DNA from: Heloderma charlesbogerti
Lineage: Eukaryota; Chordata; Lepidosauria; Squamata; Helodermatidae
Assembly (NCBI GenBank): GCA_026122225.1
Contig: JANEZZ010001959.1
Span: forward strand, 2,861,501-2,925,500
Reading direction: 5' to 3'
DNA length: 64,000 nucleotides
Shown: piece by piece, positions 1 through 10,627 of the stretch
Layout: each line of letters begins with the position of its first letter
How positions within the stretch are numbered: the first letter of the stretch is position 1
The notes under the pieces: generated by a model
Databases searched by the model: none
What the model saw: the letters and a program-made list of their open reading frames with translations, nothing else
Told to the model about the DNA's origin: nothing
Translations under genes and position numbers: made by a program

Positions 1-586
1 TTTAACAACAAAGGCAGGTACTTATCATAATGTTATAGGAATGACATGGGTCTTGCTCTTCCACAATCGATCTCACGGACCACTGTTAAAATAAGAGAAA
101 AGTGTGAGAGGTGGGATCATATAGGAACAGCCATGTTCATTCCAGTCCAGCCTTTGGCACTACTTTGATCCTTCCCTTATGATTCTCCTGTACCCCCATG
201 TAGTTTTTACAGTGTTACATTACACAAGTGACATGTGATGGTCTGGGGAGCAGCAATGTCAGATTGATCCTTCTGCACTGCCAGTCTATGTGCAATGGAA
301 GGACTTGTCCATTTCTTCCATGGAAACATATGTTTGCCCTGAATGTCCTGATGTGGGGACAGCTCATACATCTCCCCACAGGAAAGAGCCCTGAGTCCCT
401 CTTTCTCATACTGTCAGAAGAATCAGAAATGTTCAGGGAAAGCTCCTCCACAGTGTCTAGGGTTCCATGATATTTGATACTCTAAAAGATTTTCCAGTGT
501 CCATAGGAGTCTCTCAGAGCTCTGCACGATCTCTCTGTACATTGCATTGAGAACACTGTAGGATTATCACATTGAGAGCTGATGGT
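1..586. other. No gene recognised
   Basis: Moderately AT-rich sequence with no convincing exon, RNA gene or repeat. The short open frames on both strands overlap one another and match no family I recognise. Confidence 0.6.
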
Positions 587-594
587 GTTCTGTG

Positions 595-1348
595 TAGGGC
601 TGTGCACCACTTCAGCCCAAGGCCCAAACCCCAAGTTGAAGCAGGCCGCTTCAGGCCACTTTGTGCCCCTTCCGAGGTGAAGTGGAGGGGGCACAAAGCA
701 TCCCGAAGCAGGTCAGAGGCTCACCAAAACCCTTGGTGTGCTTCGGGGCTTCAGCCCCTGGATCAGGCCCCCCCTCAGCCCAGCCCCCCTGGTGCCTCCA
801 GGTCCTTACCTGAGCCTCCTTCTCCACTGCCGCTACCACCTCCTCGCCACCACACCGCCGCCTTCTCTGCTGCCGCCGCCATGAGGCCTAGACGTGCAGC
901 AACTCTTCTTGAGTTCCAGAAAGTTACCATTTTAAAAATGGTGACTCCCCGGAAGAAGACCAGTTGCCATGTGTCCAGGCCTCAGGAGATGGCAGAGGCA
1001 AAGAAGATGATGACAGCAGCAGAGGGTGGTGGCAAAGAAGAAGACAGCGGCAGTGATGAAGAAGAAGACAAAGACGGCAGTGGTGCAACAGAGAAGGCGG
1101 TGGCATGGCAATGGAGAAGGTGATGGCAGTGGTGGCAGAGGAGGAGGCGGCCCAGGTAAGGAGCTGGGGGTTGTGTGGGGGCGTCAGGTCAGGGGACCCG
1201 AAGCGGGGATCGCCATTCGAACCCTGTTTTGGGTTCGGGGCCGAGGCGGGTCAGAGCCCCCCCCAAATCTGCCTGAGCTGGATTGGGCCCACCCCAGAAG
1301 CTATGAAGAATCTTCCGAGTCAGATCAGGGTGTCCCTGCATAGTCCTA
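595..1348. mobile_element. Non-autonomous hAT-type element (TAGGGCTGTGCA subfamily)
   Basis: The element begins TAGGGCTGTGCAC and ends CTGCATAGTCCTA, an imperfect terminal inverted repeat. The flanks carry a perfect 8-bp duplication, GTTCTGTG, at 587-594 and 1349-1356, which is the hAT signature. The interior is GC-rich and runs in CCG/GAAG trinucleotides, so a long frame crosses it without looking like a protein. Outward-facing splice-donor-like motifs lie at 804-812 (minus strand) and 1153-1160 (plus strand). No transposase is visible. The hAT assignment rests on the TSD length and the termini. Confidence 0.85.
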
Positions 1349-1356
1349 GTTCTGTG

Positions 1357-1689
1357 CACCTATTATGAGCATGGCAGGGTAAGTGGGTACATTTTTTCTT
1401 CTTGGCATGATGATGATAGAAACTATAGCTACTGAATAATTTCTGACATCTTAATTTGATCAGGACCTGAGATTTTAAAAAATCAAATTTGGGAGAAAGT
1501 GAAATTGACAGGTGTGTCCATTCCTTCTCTCCTCCTCTGTTATAACATTCAAATACTTTATAAAGACATATCTAGTCACCCTGGCTTTTTCTAATCCACT
1601 CTCCATCCCTTTTTATTTCCTTTCCTGCCCTTCCTAATGTGTACATTTTGGAGTCTAAGCTTGTGGTCAGGGCCTGCTGTATTGTTCAT
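1357..1689. other. No gene recognised
   Basis: AT-rich sequence without a recognisable feature. It may include diverged 5' sequence of the adjacent L2 tail. Confidence 0.5.
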
Positions 1690-1876
1690 TTTTGTACATT
1701 GCCTAGTGATTTTAGGCACTCTAGGAACAACATTAATATTGTGGTTTTAGTGTTCTATATATTTTAAATTGTTTTATTGTGTGTTGTTTGGTTTTAATTT
1801 TTGTGAACCGCCCAGAGAGCTTCGGCTATTGGGCGGTATAGAAATAAATAAATTAATAATAATAATAATAATAATA
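1690..1876 (+). mobile_element. L2-type LINE 3' end
   Basis: It carries the characteristic tail CCCAGAGAGCTTCGGCTATT followed by GGGCGGTATAGAAATAAA and a (TAA)n run at 1856-1876. The same tail occurs at about 19780, 20670 and 25740 on the plus strand and, inverted, at about 43040 and 60280. Only the 3' untranslated end is present. The L2 assignment comes from the coding part of the longer copies in this window. Confidence 0.75.
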
Positions 1877-2022
1877 ACGATGATGAAAAATTATAAAGAA
1901 ATAGATGAACATAATCAGAGAATGCAGCTTTTCTTGGCCCAGAGTTTATACGCTTAATTTTACTTTTTTAAATGCAGAATATACCTAGCCCTACTGAACC
2001 ATTGACTTCCTCTGTGTAGCAA

Positions 2023-2150
2023 CTTGGTGCCCTCCAGATGTTTTGGACTACAATGCCCTTCAGCCCAAGCCAGCATGAACAATGGTCAAGGGTTATGACA
2101 ACTGTGTAGTCCAAAACATCTAGAGGGTACCAGAATGTCTGCCCCTGGTA
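2023..2150. mobile_element. Small palindromic MITE
   Basis: Two arms of about 30 bp (TGCCCTCCAGATGTTTTGGA at about 2029 and its inverted counterpart at about 2105-2135) surround a short loop. This matches the common vertebrate hAT-type MITEs that contain the phrase 'ctccagatgttttggacta'. The ends are diverged and I could not fix a target duplication. Confidence 0.6.
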
Positions 2151-2424
2151 TATCCTGTCTGGCTCTCTTGTTTTAGGCTGTCAGCACAAGACATGTCCCT
2201 GGAAAATGCAGGTTATCTCCTCCTTGGGGAAAACTCTATGGTCAGAATAAAAAGCTGGTCTTTTGGACTGCATGGCCCATGCATGTCCCTCCCTGTCAAT
2301 CTTGGACAGACTAGTGAGTGTCTTCTTGGCTATGCTAAAGTAATACATCTGATCCTCTAAATCAGGAATGGCCAGTTCACAGACCTTGGGCAGAACCAGA
2401 TCTGGGAGGCCTGGTCCCCACAAC

Positions 2425-2844
2425 TAGGGATGGCAGACAACAGACTCCCCCCTGCTTGTGCCTCCAAGCTGTGCCCACTGCGCTGCTGCCCCGTTTGCCC
2501 CCTCACCCCTCCTGCACTTACCGAGCCACCAGCACCTACCTGGGAGCCTTTCCTGAGTTTCTATTGTTCCTGTGGTCGCCTTTTTTTTTGCAAAGTGGTG
2601 ACCCGGGAACTTCCATAACTGTAATATTAAGCACATAGTGGCCATAAGGGCTCTAACTACGGAATATTACAGGTGTAAGTGGACTGGAATAACAGGCGCT
2701 CAGGAACGGCTCCAGGTAGGTGCTGGTGGCTGGGGGAGTGTGTGCAGGGGTGTGCGAGCAGGTCCAGGGGCGTGCAGTCGAGAGGGGGTAGCAGCTAGAC
2801 AGGTGCCCAGAGAACCTGAACAGGGGGGCATCCATCCATCCCTA
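2425..2844. mobile_element. Non-autonomous hAT-type element (TAGGGATG subfamily)
   Basis: It starts TAGGGATGGCAGAC and ends CCATCCATCCCTA. A perfect 8-bp duplication, CCCACAAC, is present at 2417-2424 and 2845-2852. The interior has inverted-repeat character, with CACCAGCACCTACC near 2530 answered by GGTAGGTGCTGGTG near 2720. Donor-like motifs face outward at 2516-2524 (minus) and 2713-2721 (plus). There is no coding capacity. Confidence 0.88.
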
Positions 2845-2904
2845 CCCACAACCTAGTAGCTTAAATCAAATCATAGTCTTGAACCACAGCTGGGGATGGC
2901 ACTA

Positions 2905-3305
2905 GGGTGCCCATATACAGATTGTTAAAAAAGAAGAAATGCATCACCAAAAAAGAGGACAAAAGAAGACACCAATTTGCATAACATGTGTATACAAATG
3001 TATATGTATAGGTGCAAATTTAGAAATAGTCACTATCATTTAAATAGAAAGACAATACAGATGACTATAGTGGAGAGGAATGACGAGGTGATGTATGTGA
3101 CTGGCTACTCAGCCTGCTGCCCAGGTGCTAATTGACGGTGGGGAATGTCATTGCCCCTGCTCCCCCTCTGTGTGGTTCTTTGACTTTAAACCAGATGTGG
3201 ACTGGACAGCCCATCAAATAGAGGACACCTTTAAAGAGAGGACTGTCCTCTGCCAGATCTCCAAAATAGTGGACTATCCTCTGTAAATTAGGCCACCAGC
3301 CACCC
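2905..3305. mobile_element. TA-flanked non-autonomous DNA element (TAGGGTGGCCA family)
   Basis: The ends are GGGTGCCCAT and AGCCACCC, flanked by TA on both sides (2903-2904 and 3306-3307). Subterminal phrases such as 'gaggactgtcctc' and 'gatgcatcaccaaaaa' recur in five other copies (24.26, 45.50, 47.52, 61.92 and 62.75 kb). No protein is encoded. The superfamily is uncertain; a TA duplication would suit a Tc1/mariner-type mechanism. Confidence 0.65.
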
Positions 3306-3307
3306 TA

Positions 3308-3758
3308 GAAGACACTAGGGTAGACATTTCTTGGCTTTCTCTTCTTACTAGGCTTTATACGGAGGGCAGAGGTGTCTCCATTTCCCCTTTTGTACTTGCA
3401 TTGTTCTCTACTCTGAATGAGCATGAGAGGTCAGCCTTGAAATAGAGGGAAAGTCAGTCGTGAGGCACATTCACCATCACTAAATGTGGTCAGACAGTCA
3501 GAAGTGGAAGACAAACGGTACTTCTGCGACCACATGGTTGTTCCCTGCTCCCTGAGCCATGGAATGGATGACCGGGCATCATCATTCTCACTCCCCAGCA
3601 GCTGCCTTACAGAGAGTCTCTGTGCCAATAGGTCTTGGGAAGTTAGGTATCCATCAGGAATGCATGAGAATTTCATTTCAGCTTGCATGTCATCTGAACT
3701 TGCCCTGTTCATAACCTGAATGCAGACAGGGATGCATGTTTTTGAAAAAGGTTTGTGT
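3308..3758. other. No gene recognised; left flank of the BovB insertion
   Basis: Unclassified sequence with short open frames on both strands and no recognisable domain. It was interrupted by the BovB insertion at 3759. Confidence 0.5.
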
Positions 3759-6700
3759 ATTCTGGAACTTCCCCTTCATGGATCACTGCCTTGTTGTGGC
3801 GAAGGGGCTTGTGTAACTCAGTGAAGCCATAAACTATGCCGTGCAGGGCCACCCAAGATGGACAGGTCATGGCAGAGAGTTCTGACAAAATGTGGTCCAC
3901 TGGAGAAGGAAATGGCAACCCACTCCAGTATTCTTGCCAAGAAAACCCCATGGAACGTATCACAAGGCTAAAAGAGATGACGCCGGAAGATGAGCCCCTC
4001 AGGTCGGAAGGTGTCCAATATGCTACTGGGGAAGAGCAGAGGGTATTTCCAAGTAGTGCCAGAAAGAGTGAAGCGGCTGGGCCAAAGCCGAAAGGACACT
4101 CAGCTGTGGATGTGTCTGGTGGTGAAAAGAAAATCCGATGCTGTAAAGAACAATATTGTTTAGGAACCTGGAATGTCAGATCAATGAATCAAGGTAAGCT
4201 GGAGGTGGTCAAACATGAGATGGCAAGATTGAACATCGACATCTTGGGAATCAGTGAACTCAAATGGACAGGCATGGGCAAATTTAATTCAGGTGACCAT
4301 CATATCTACTATTGTGGGCAAGAATCCCTTAGAAGAAATGGAGTAGCACTCATAGTCAACAAAAGGGTGGGAAAAGCAGTACTAGGGTACAATCTTAAAA
4401 ATGATAGAATGATCTCAGTACGAATCCAAGGCAAACCATTCAACATCACAGTAATTCAAGTCTATGCCCCAACCACTGAAGCCGAAGAAGCTGAGGTTGA
4501 TCGGTTCTATGAAGACCTACAACACCTTCTAGAACTAACACCAAAAAAAGATGTCCTCTTCATCATAGGGGATTGGAATGCTAAAGTAGGAAGTCAAGAT
4601 ATCACCGGGATAACAGGCAGGCATGGCCTTGGTGTACAAAATGAAGCAGGACAAAGGCCAATAGAGTTTTGCCAAGAGAACATGCTGATCATAGCAAACA
4701 CTCTTTTCCAACAGCACAAGAGGCGACTCTACACATGGACGTCACCAGATGGTCAATATCGAAATCAGATTCATTATGTCCTTTGCAGCCAAAGATGGAG
4801 AAGCTCCATACAGTCAGTAAAAACAAGACCTGGAGCTGACTGTGGCTCAGATCATGAGCTGCTTCTTGCAAAATTTCGGCTTAAATTGAAGAACGTCGGG
4901 AAAAGCACTAAACCGTTCAGGTATGACCTCAATCATATCCCTGATGAATATACAGTGGAGGTGAGGAATAGATTTCAGGGATTAGACCTGATAGACAGAG
5001 TGCCTGAGGAACTATGGACGGAGGTCCGTAACATTGTTCAGGAGGCAGCAACGAAATCCATCCCAAAGAAAAAGACATGCAAGAAAGCCAAGTGGCTGTC
5101 TGAGGAGGCTTTACAAGTAGCTGAGGAAAGAAGGGAAGCGAAAAGTAAGGGAGAAAGGGGAAGATATACCCAACTGAATGCAGAGTTCCAGAGAATAGCA
5201 AGGAGAGACAAGAAGGCCTTCTTAAATGAACAATGCAAAGAAATGGAGGAAAACAATAGAATGGGAAAGACTAGAGATCTCTTCAAGAAAATTGGAGATC
5301 TCAAGGGAATGTTTTGTGCAAAGACGGGCATGATAAAGGACCAAGAAGGCAGGGACCTAACAGAAGCAGAGGAGATTAAGAAGAGGTGGCAAGAATACAC
5401 AGAAGAACTATACAGGAAAGATCTGAATGTCCCTGATAGCCATGATAGTGCGGTCACTGAACTTGAGCCGGACATCCTAGAGAGTGAAGTCAAGTGGGCC
5501 TTAGGAAGCATTAGTAACAACAAAGCTAGCGGAGATGACAGTATTCCAGCCGAGCTATTTAAAATCCTAAAAGATGATGCTGTTAAAGTGCTGCATTCAA
5601 TATGCCAACAAATCTGGAAAACTCAACAGTGGCCACAAGACTGGAAAAGGTCAGTTTACATTCCAATTCCAAAGAAGGGCAACACCAAAGAGTGTTCAAA
5701 CTACCGCACCATTGCACTCATTTCACATGCCAGCAAGGTGATGCTCAAAATCCTACAAGCTAGGCTTCAGCAGTATGCGAACCGAGAACTACCGGAAGTA
5801 CAAGCTGGGTTTAGAAGAGGCAGAGGAACTAGAGATCAAATCGCCAACATTCGCTGCATCATGGAGAAAGCAAGAGAATTCCAGAAAAACGTCTATTTCT
5901 GCTTCATTGACTACGCTAAAGCCTTTGATTGTGTGGATCACAACAAACTGTGGCAAATTCTTAAAGTGATGGGAGTACCTGACCACCTTACCTGTCTCCT
6001 GAGAAACCTGTACGAGGGTCAAGAAGCAACAGTAAGAACCAGACATGGAACAACCGATTGGTTCAAAATTGGGAAAGGAGTACGACAAGGCTGCATATTG
6101 TCACCCTGCTTATTTAACTTATATGCAGAATACATCATGAGAAACGCCGGGTTGGATGAATCAGAGGTCGGAATTCAGATTGCCGGGAGAATTATCAACA
6201 ACCTCCGATATGCAGACGATACCACCCTAATGGCAGAAAGCGAAGAGGATCTCAAGAGCCTCTTGTTGAGGGTGAAAGAGGAGAGTGCAAAAGCTGGTTT
6301 GAAACTCAACATTAAAAAAACGAAGATCATGGCATCTGGCCCCATCACTTCCTGGCATATAGAAGGGGAAGAAATGGAAGCAGTGACAGATTTTACTTTC
6401 TTGGGCTCCAAGATCACCGCAGACGGTGACTGTAGCCATGAAATTAAAAGACGCTTGCTCCTTGGGAGGAAAGCTATGGCCAACCTAGACAGCATAGTAA
6501 GAAGCAGAGACATCACCTTGCCGACAAAGGTCCGTCTAATCAATGCTATGGTTTTCCCAGTAGTAATGTATGGCTGTGAGAGCTGGACTATAAGGAAGGC
6601 TGAGCGCCGAAGAATTGATGCTTTCGAACTGTGGTGCTGGAGAAGACTCTTACGAGTCCCCTGGACTGCAAGGAGGTCAAATCAGTCCATCCTAAAGGAA

Positions 6701-7005
6701 ATCAACCCTGAGTGCTCATTGGAAGGACAGATAATGAAGCTGAAGCTCCAATATTTTGGCCACCTAATGCGAAGAGAAAACTCCCTGGAAAAGACCCTGA
6801 TGCTGGGAAAGACTGAAGGCAAAAGGAGAAGGGGACGGCAGAGGATGAGATGGCTAGATAGCATCACGGATGCAATGAATATGAACTTGAGCATGCTCCG
6901 GGAGAGAGCGCAGGACAGGAAGGCCTGGCGTGCTATGGTCCAAGGGGTCACGAAGAGTCGGACACGACTGAACGACTGAACAACAACAACAACATTCTGG
7001 AACTT
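3759..7005 (+). mobile_element. Full-length BovB (RTE clade) LINE with target duplication
   Basis: The element body runs from 3771 to 6993 (about 3.2 kb), the usual full BovB length. It is bounded by a perfect 12-bp duplication, ATTCTGGAACTT, at 3759-3770 and 6994-7005. The 5' region opens with CCCCTTCATGGATCACTGCC. The 3' end is the typical RTE tail: AGTCGGACACGACTGAACGA followed by a short (AAC)n run. A single uninterrupted frame spans most of it. The intact duplication, full length and open frame suggest a fairly recent insertion. Truncated copies lie at 26.1, 26.8, 28.0 and 63.4 kb. Confidence 0.95.
3836..6979 (+). CDS. BovB ORF: APE-type endonuclease plus reverse transcriptase
   Basis: This 1047-residue protein would nick target DNA and copy its own RNA at the nick. 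An in-frame TAA at 3830-3832 makes ATG 3836 the first possible start. An apurinic-type endonuclease domain occupies about residues 107-345, with TWNVRS (N113), ELKW (E141), QVYAPT (Y210), GDWNAKVG (D246, N248) and SDHEL (D339, H340). Reverse transcriptase follows at about 555-830, with YRTIAL (Y623), FIDYAKAFD (D692), RQGCILSPCLFNLY and YADD (Y792-D795). The C-terminal region includes FELWCWRRLLRVPW from F930. One oddity: residue 313 is His (codon CAT at 4772-4774) in the motif NQIHYVL, where APE-type LINE endonucleases normally have Asp (IDY/IDH). That Asp is a metal/active-site residue in this fold, so the frame is open but nicking may be impaired. Expression is not shown by the sequence. 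Confidence 0.95.
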   Translation: MPCRATQDGQVMAESSDKMWSTGEGNGNPLQYSCQENPMERITRLKEMTPEDEPLRSEGVQYATGEEQRVFPSSARKSEAAGPKPKGHSAVDVSGGEKKIRCCKEQYCLGTWNVRSMNQGKLEVVKHEMARLNIDILGISELKWTGMGKFNSGDHHIYYCGQESLRRNGVALIVNKRVGKAVLGYNLKNDRMISVRIQGKPFNITVIQVYAPTTEAEEAEVDRFYEDLQHLLELTPKKDVLFIIGDWNAKVGSQDITGITGRHGLGVQNEAGQRPIEFCQENMLIIANTLFQQHKRRLYTWTSPDGQYRNQIHYVLCSQRWRSSIQSVKTRPGADCGSDHELLLAKFRLKLKNVGKSTKPFRYDLNHIPDEYTVEVRNRFQGLDLIDRVPEELWTEVRNIVQEAATKSIPKKKTCKKAKWLSEEALQVAEERREAKSKGERGRYTQLNAEFQRIARRDKKAFLNEQCKEMEENNRMGKTRDLFKKIGDLKGMFCAKTGMIKDQEGRDLTEAEEIKKRWQEYTEELYRKDLNVPDSHDSAVTELEPDILESEVKWALGSISNNKASGDDSIPAELFKILKDDAVKVLHSICQQIWKTQQWPQDWKRSVYIPIPKKGNTKECSNYRTIALISHASKVMLKILQARLQQYANRELPEVQAGFRRGRGTRDQIANIRCIMEKAREFQKNVYFCFIDYAKAFDCVDHNKLWQILKVMGVPDHLTCLLRNLYEGQEATVRTRHGTTDWFKIGKGVRQGCILSPCLFNLYAEYIMRNAGLDESEVGIQIAGRIINNLRYADDTTLMAESEEDLKSLLLRVKEESAKAGLKLNIKKTKIMASGPITSWHIEGEEMEAVTDFTFLGSKITADGDCSHEIKRRLLLGRKAMANLDSIVRSRDITLPTKVRLINAMVFPVVMYGCESWTIRKAERRRIDAFELWCWRRLLRVPWTARRSNQSILKEINPECSLEGQIMKLKLQYFGHLMRRENSLEKTLMLGKTEGKRRRGRQRMRWLDSITDAMNMNLSMLRERAQDRKAWRAMVQGVTKSRTRLND

Positions 7006-8222
7006 GCCATTGCATTTGAAAAACATGTATTTTGAAAAAACTGTGCATTTTCACACTTTAGTCAAGGGGGGGGGGAAGTGAACACCTTTGAAAAATGTGC
7101 ACAGAAATGTACACCTATCTTGTTTGAAATGCACGTATTTTCTGAGCAAGCAAATGGTCGCAAATAAACATGGGAGTGAGCCAACCCAAGCTTTGAAGTG
7201 AAGCGAATTTTCATGAACGTAAACATCTCTAGTTCTCCCATCCCTAGTATCTGTGCTCTAAATGACACCAGTTTGATTATGTTCCTACCAAACTTAAGAG
7301 AGATGGATGCTGAGAGCAATAATACTTCAAGATCATTCTAGAATGATTGCTGGAGCAAGAAACCAAACTGAATATATCCTACTGACAAATGGTTTTAATT
7401 AGAGGCAGGTAACGGACACATTAAAAAAAAGAGATAATTCTAAGTTGTTTCTGTTCTTTAGTGCTCCTGGCAGGGAAATAGTATTTATTCACAAGGCAGG
7501 AATTGGAGAACTAATTGGTTCTAGCTTTAATTTAGTGATGATACAATTTGGCTATAATTAAATTGAAATGGTGAACTTAAAAAAATTCTAGATAAGAACA
7601 TTTAGCTTCAGTGTAGTTCTTGCTCAGCTGTTCTTTCTATGTAATTAATTTATGCATCAGCCTATAAAGTTTCACTGTTGCTCTTGATAATTAAATAAAC
7701 ATAATCCATAAGCTGAAGCTCACAGTTTACAACTAATGTGATAATAAAATGCCTGGTTAAATGAAGGTGTGGGGTTCACTGTGCTTGGAAATTTCCCTTT
7801 GGATGTGGTGCTGTTTTAGCTATTTACAAATGATGTACCATCCCATTTCAAAACTTTTGAATTCATATTTCCCTCTCCTAATATTATTTTATTACATAGT
7901 AAGATGTCATCATTTGTGGTCTCCACCATTGTGAGATGAGAATATTGCCATATATGGCAACTTTGCCATACAATGCTACTTCTTGTGACTGGCTCTCATA
8001 AAATTATTCCCCAGTGTGGTTTACTCCATGCAGGAAACTTCCTCTGGAGCAATGTATCAATGGATAAGTTGACTGTGATTGGTTGGTAGGTACATGAGCA
8101 GGGCTTACTCCACAGTGGCACTCAATGAGTGCTCGAAGAGATCTTGCCTGATCTTCTTCCTGGTGGCATTTTGATGTCAGGCAAAAACTATTTAATTTCA
8201 ATGAACCAATGGGCTTGGTTGA
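7006..8222. other. AT-rich sequence, no gene recognised
   Basis: No exon or clear repeat family is visible. A G-run lies near 7067-7075. The phrase CCCATCCCTA at about 7237-7246 resembles the right end of the hAT-type family, but I found no matching left end or target duplication. Confidence 0.5.
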
Positions 8223-8223
8223 T

Positions 8224-8266
<43 letters not shown>
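8223..8266. repeat. (GT)n(GA)n microsatellite
   Basis: An uninterrupted GT run passes directly into a GA run, a compound dinucleotide repeat. Confidence 0.95.
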
Positions 8267-8267
8267 A

Positions 8268-8867
8268 AACTGCTTTTTCTGCTGGTTTTAGACTGTGTTT
8301 TCTTCTACTGTGGTTTAAAAACTGTTTTCACTGTATGCCTCCTTGGGCATTATGATATGTAAAAGAAAAGTGGGGCATAAGTATTCTTTACATAATGGAA
8401 CAAATTAATTAATTAAATACTGTGAAACATACTGAAACATCGGTTTACCCTGATGTGCTAACGACAGACTATTCCATGTTTCTTCTCAGTCCAGAAAATG
8501 GCTTGTTATCTGATGCAGTCATTATGTGGCTACATTTTCCTGTATATTGGTCCTAAGACATTGGCTACATTTGACATAGTACTAACCAAACCATAGTTTA
8601 GCAATAAAGAAAAGAGCTTTGGTGAGCCCTGGGCTTGTATGATCCCTATCTCCCCTCTTTTTCTGGTACACCAGTGAAGAGGAAATTGGTAGCATTTGGT
8701 TTCACTTTCAACTGACCGCAGTTGGTTGTTATCAGAACTAGGAACTGTGTTTAGTAAGTTTTAACTAAGGTTCATCTGATCAACACAGGGTCATAAGCCA
8801 CACTTTGAAGTTGACTTGTTTGGACAAACCATATTTAAAACTAACCACAGTTTGTTCCAGTTTGGAC
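8268..8867. other. No gene recognised
   Basis: AT-rich sequence without a recognisable feature. Confidence 0.5.
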
Positions 8868-9435
8868 ATAACTAGTAGGGCTGTGCACTGCTTCAGTCCG
8901 CATCCTGAATTCTGAAGCAGATTGGGGTGATTCGGACCACTTTAGTCCAAATCCGAAGTGGATTCAGAGCAGTCCAAAGCAGTCTGAAGTGGGACAGAGA
9001 GATCCAAAGTGCTTTGGATCACTTCAGACAATTCTGAAGCCCAGACAGCCTACCTGAGCAAATGCCACAACTTGCAAGAGAAGGAAGAGGGAGAGGAGGA
9101 GTTGGGAGGGGGAAACTGAGGCTTGGAAAGTGACATCTCTACTCTAGATGCGGATAGGGCTGGGCCATCATCTTGCATACTTAACCAGCAGTTTTTTCCC
9201 CTTGCTTTATACTGCTTGTTCTTTAACTCCTCCCTCTGCCTTTCTCAATTACTATTAATTCCCTTCTCATTTTTCAACTCTCTATACTCTTATAGAAAAC
9301 CAAAGAATATATAAAAAACAAACAAACAAACAAACCTTTTTCTCTTCTGTTAGGCTTTAGTGTTATTTCCCTTCCCCTCACACCTTAGCTTGTAGGTAGT
9401 TTTTTCTTTGTGTATCTGCCTTTCTTTTGGTCACG

Positions 9436-9436
9436 T

Positions 9437-9470
<34 letters not shown>

Positions 9471-9473
9471 AAG
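9436..9473. repeat. (GT)n(GA)n microsatellite
   Basis: A compound dinucleotide run with the same composition as the one at 8223. Confidence 0.95.
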
Positions 9474-9553
9474 AGTGCTGTGTGAGTGCACCATATACAT
9501 TATTGTGCACAAGCAGTGTGTGGTCAAAGCAGTACACTAATACACAGTCCAAT

Positions 9554-10005
9554 TGTTGCAGAACTCAGAGTCAGAGAGACCATGGAGTGAAGGAAAAAGA
9601 GTTTCTTTATTTAATGCGCGGGCTTAAGGTTGGAATCATTTCCAAAGAGCCAAAAGCCCCGATTTACATCAGCACATTGTTTTTATAGATATTGTGACAC
9701 ATAGGAAACGGCTCCTCCTCTCCCTCCCATGTGGGATTGCAGTCCTCAACATTTCTTCTCCTAGCACCATTGTTTATAATACAAGAAATGGGTTATAGGG
9801 TAGCCATGATAAGCAGAGAACATAAGAGAACAGCAGAGAACAAGATATACAATTCTATGACCTTAGCCTTTGTTGACAAGATAAGAAATTCCTGTGTCTC
9901 ATCATCTTACAAACATATATTTCAGAGAGCAAGAGCTCAGCAAGAACATGAAGCATGAGGCTGCATGAGGCTACTTAGTCTGACCCCCGATATGGCTGCT
10001 ACACA
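9554..10005 (-). mobile_element. Solo LTR
   Basis: Read on the minus strand, it starts TGTGTAGCAGCCATAT, has a TATA box (CTATAAAAACA, plus-strand position about 9680-9690), then a polyadenylation signal in ATTAAATAAAGAAACTC (plus-strand about 9604-9620), and ends in CTGCAACA. This order, with TG...CA ends, is that of a retroviral-type long terminal repeat. No internal gag or pol follows on either side. I could not find a clean 4-6 bp target duplication. Imperfect 28-bp direct repeats flank it (about 9513-9545 and 10014-10043). Confidence 0.7.
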
Positions 10006-10194
10006 ATATATACTGTGGTGCAAAGCAGTACACAATACACATAATATGAAGCATCATAACTTTTGGTGATTTTCCAAGACACTTTGCCTGTCGCTTGTTT
10101 TCCCTTGTGTACATCAAATGACCATAAGAAGAATATGATCAGGCTAGGCTATACGTATGGTTTTTTAAAAAATGTTTGCTTCATCTTACACTTT

Positions 10195-10335
10195 CTGGGG
10201 CAAAGGGCTGCCAAACTGATCAGGGGGCTGGAACAACTCCTCTATAAAAGGCTTCAATGTTTGGGCTATTTAATTTAGAAGAAAGGCAAATAAGGGGGAG
10301 GTGTATAAAATTATATGGAGTAGAGACAGTGTAGT
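10195..10335 (+). mobile_element. CR1 LINE fragment
   Basis: It aligns by eye with the C-terminal coding part of the CR1 copy at 31.9-32.0 kb: 'atgatcaaggggctggagca' there corresponds to 'ctgatcagggggctggaaca' here. It is broken and non-coding. Confidence 0.65.
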
Positions 10336-10627
10336 AGTGTAATTAATAAATAAGCCCCACTTAGTTCAGACTTTTTCAGGTAATGTGTATTGCAATTTGC
10401 AGCCAGAGAGATGTTTAACTTTTCTTTCTTCCCTTAATGAGAGCCTCAAGTCAGTGGCAGTTTCAGGACAGACAAAAGGAAAGTACTTTTGCACTTCAAA
10501 AAACAAAACAAAACACAAAAACCTACACCAGAGATTAGGGATAGTGACCTCCTAATTGTCACCTTAAACACCTTTTGATTAGGATCTCTAATCTGCTGTG
10601 TGGCTGACAGTTTTTTACCTTTCGTTT

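Noticed and set aside
572..1123. 183-residue open frame at 572-1123
   Set aside because: It lies mostly inside a hAT-type element with a perfect 8-bp duplication, starts outside it, and is driven by CCG and GAAG trinucleotides. No domain is recognisable.
7220..7246. CCCATCCCTA as the right end of a further hAT-type element containing BovB
   Set aside because: No left end with a matching 8-bp duplication was found upstream of BovB; CAGGGATGCATG near 3728 does not fit.
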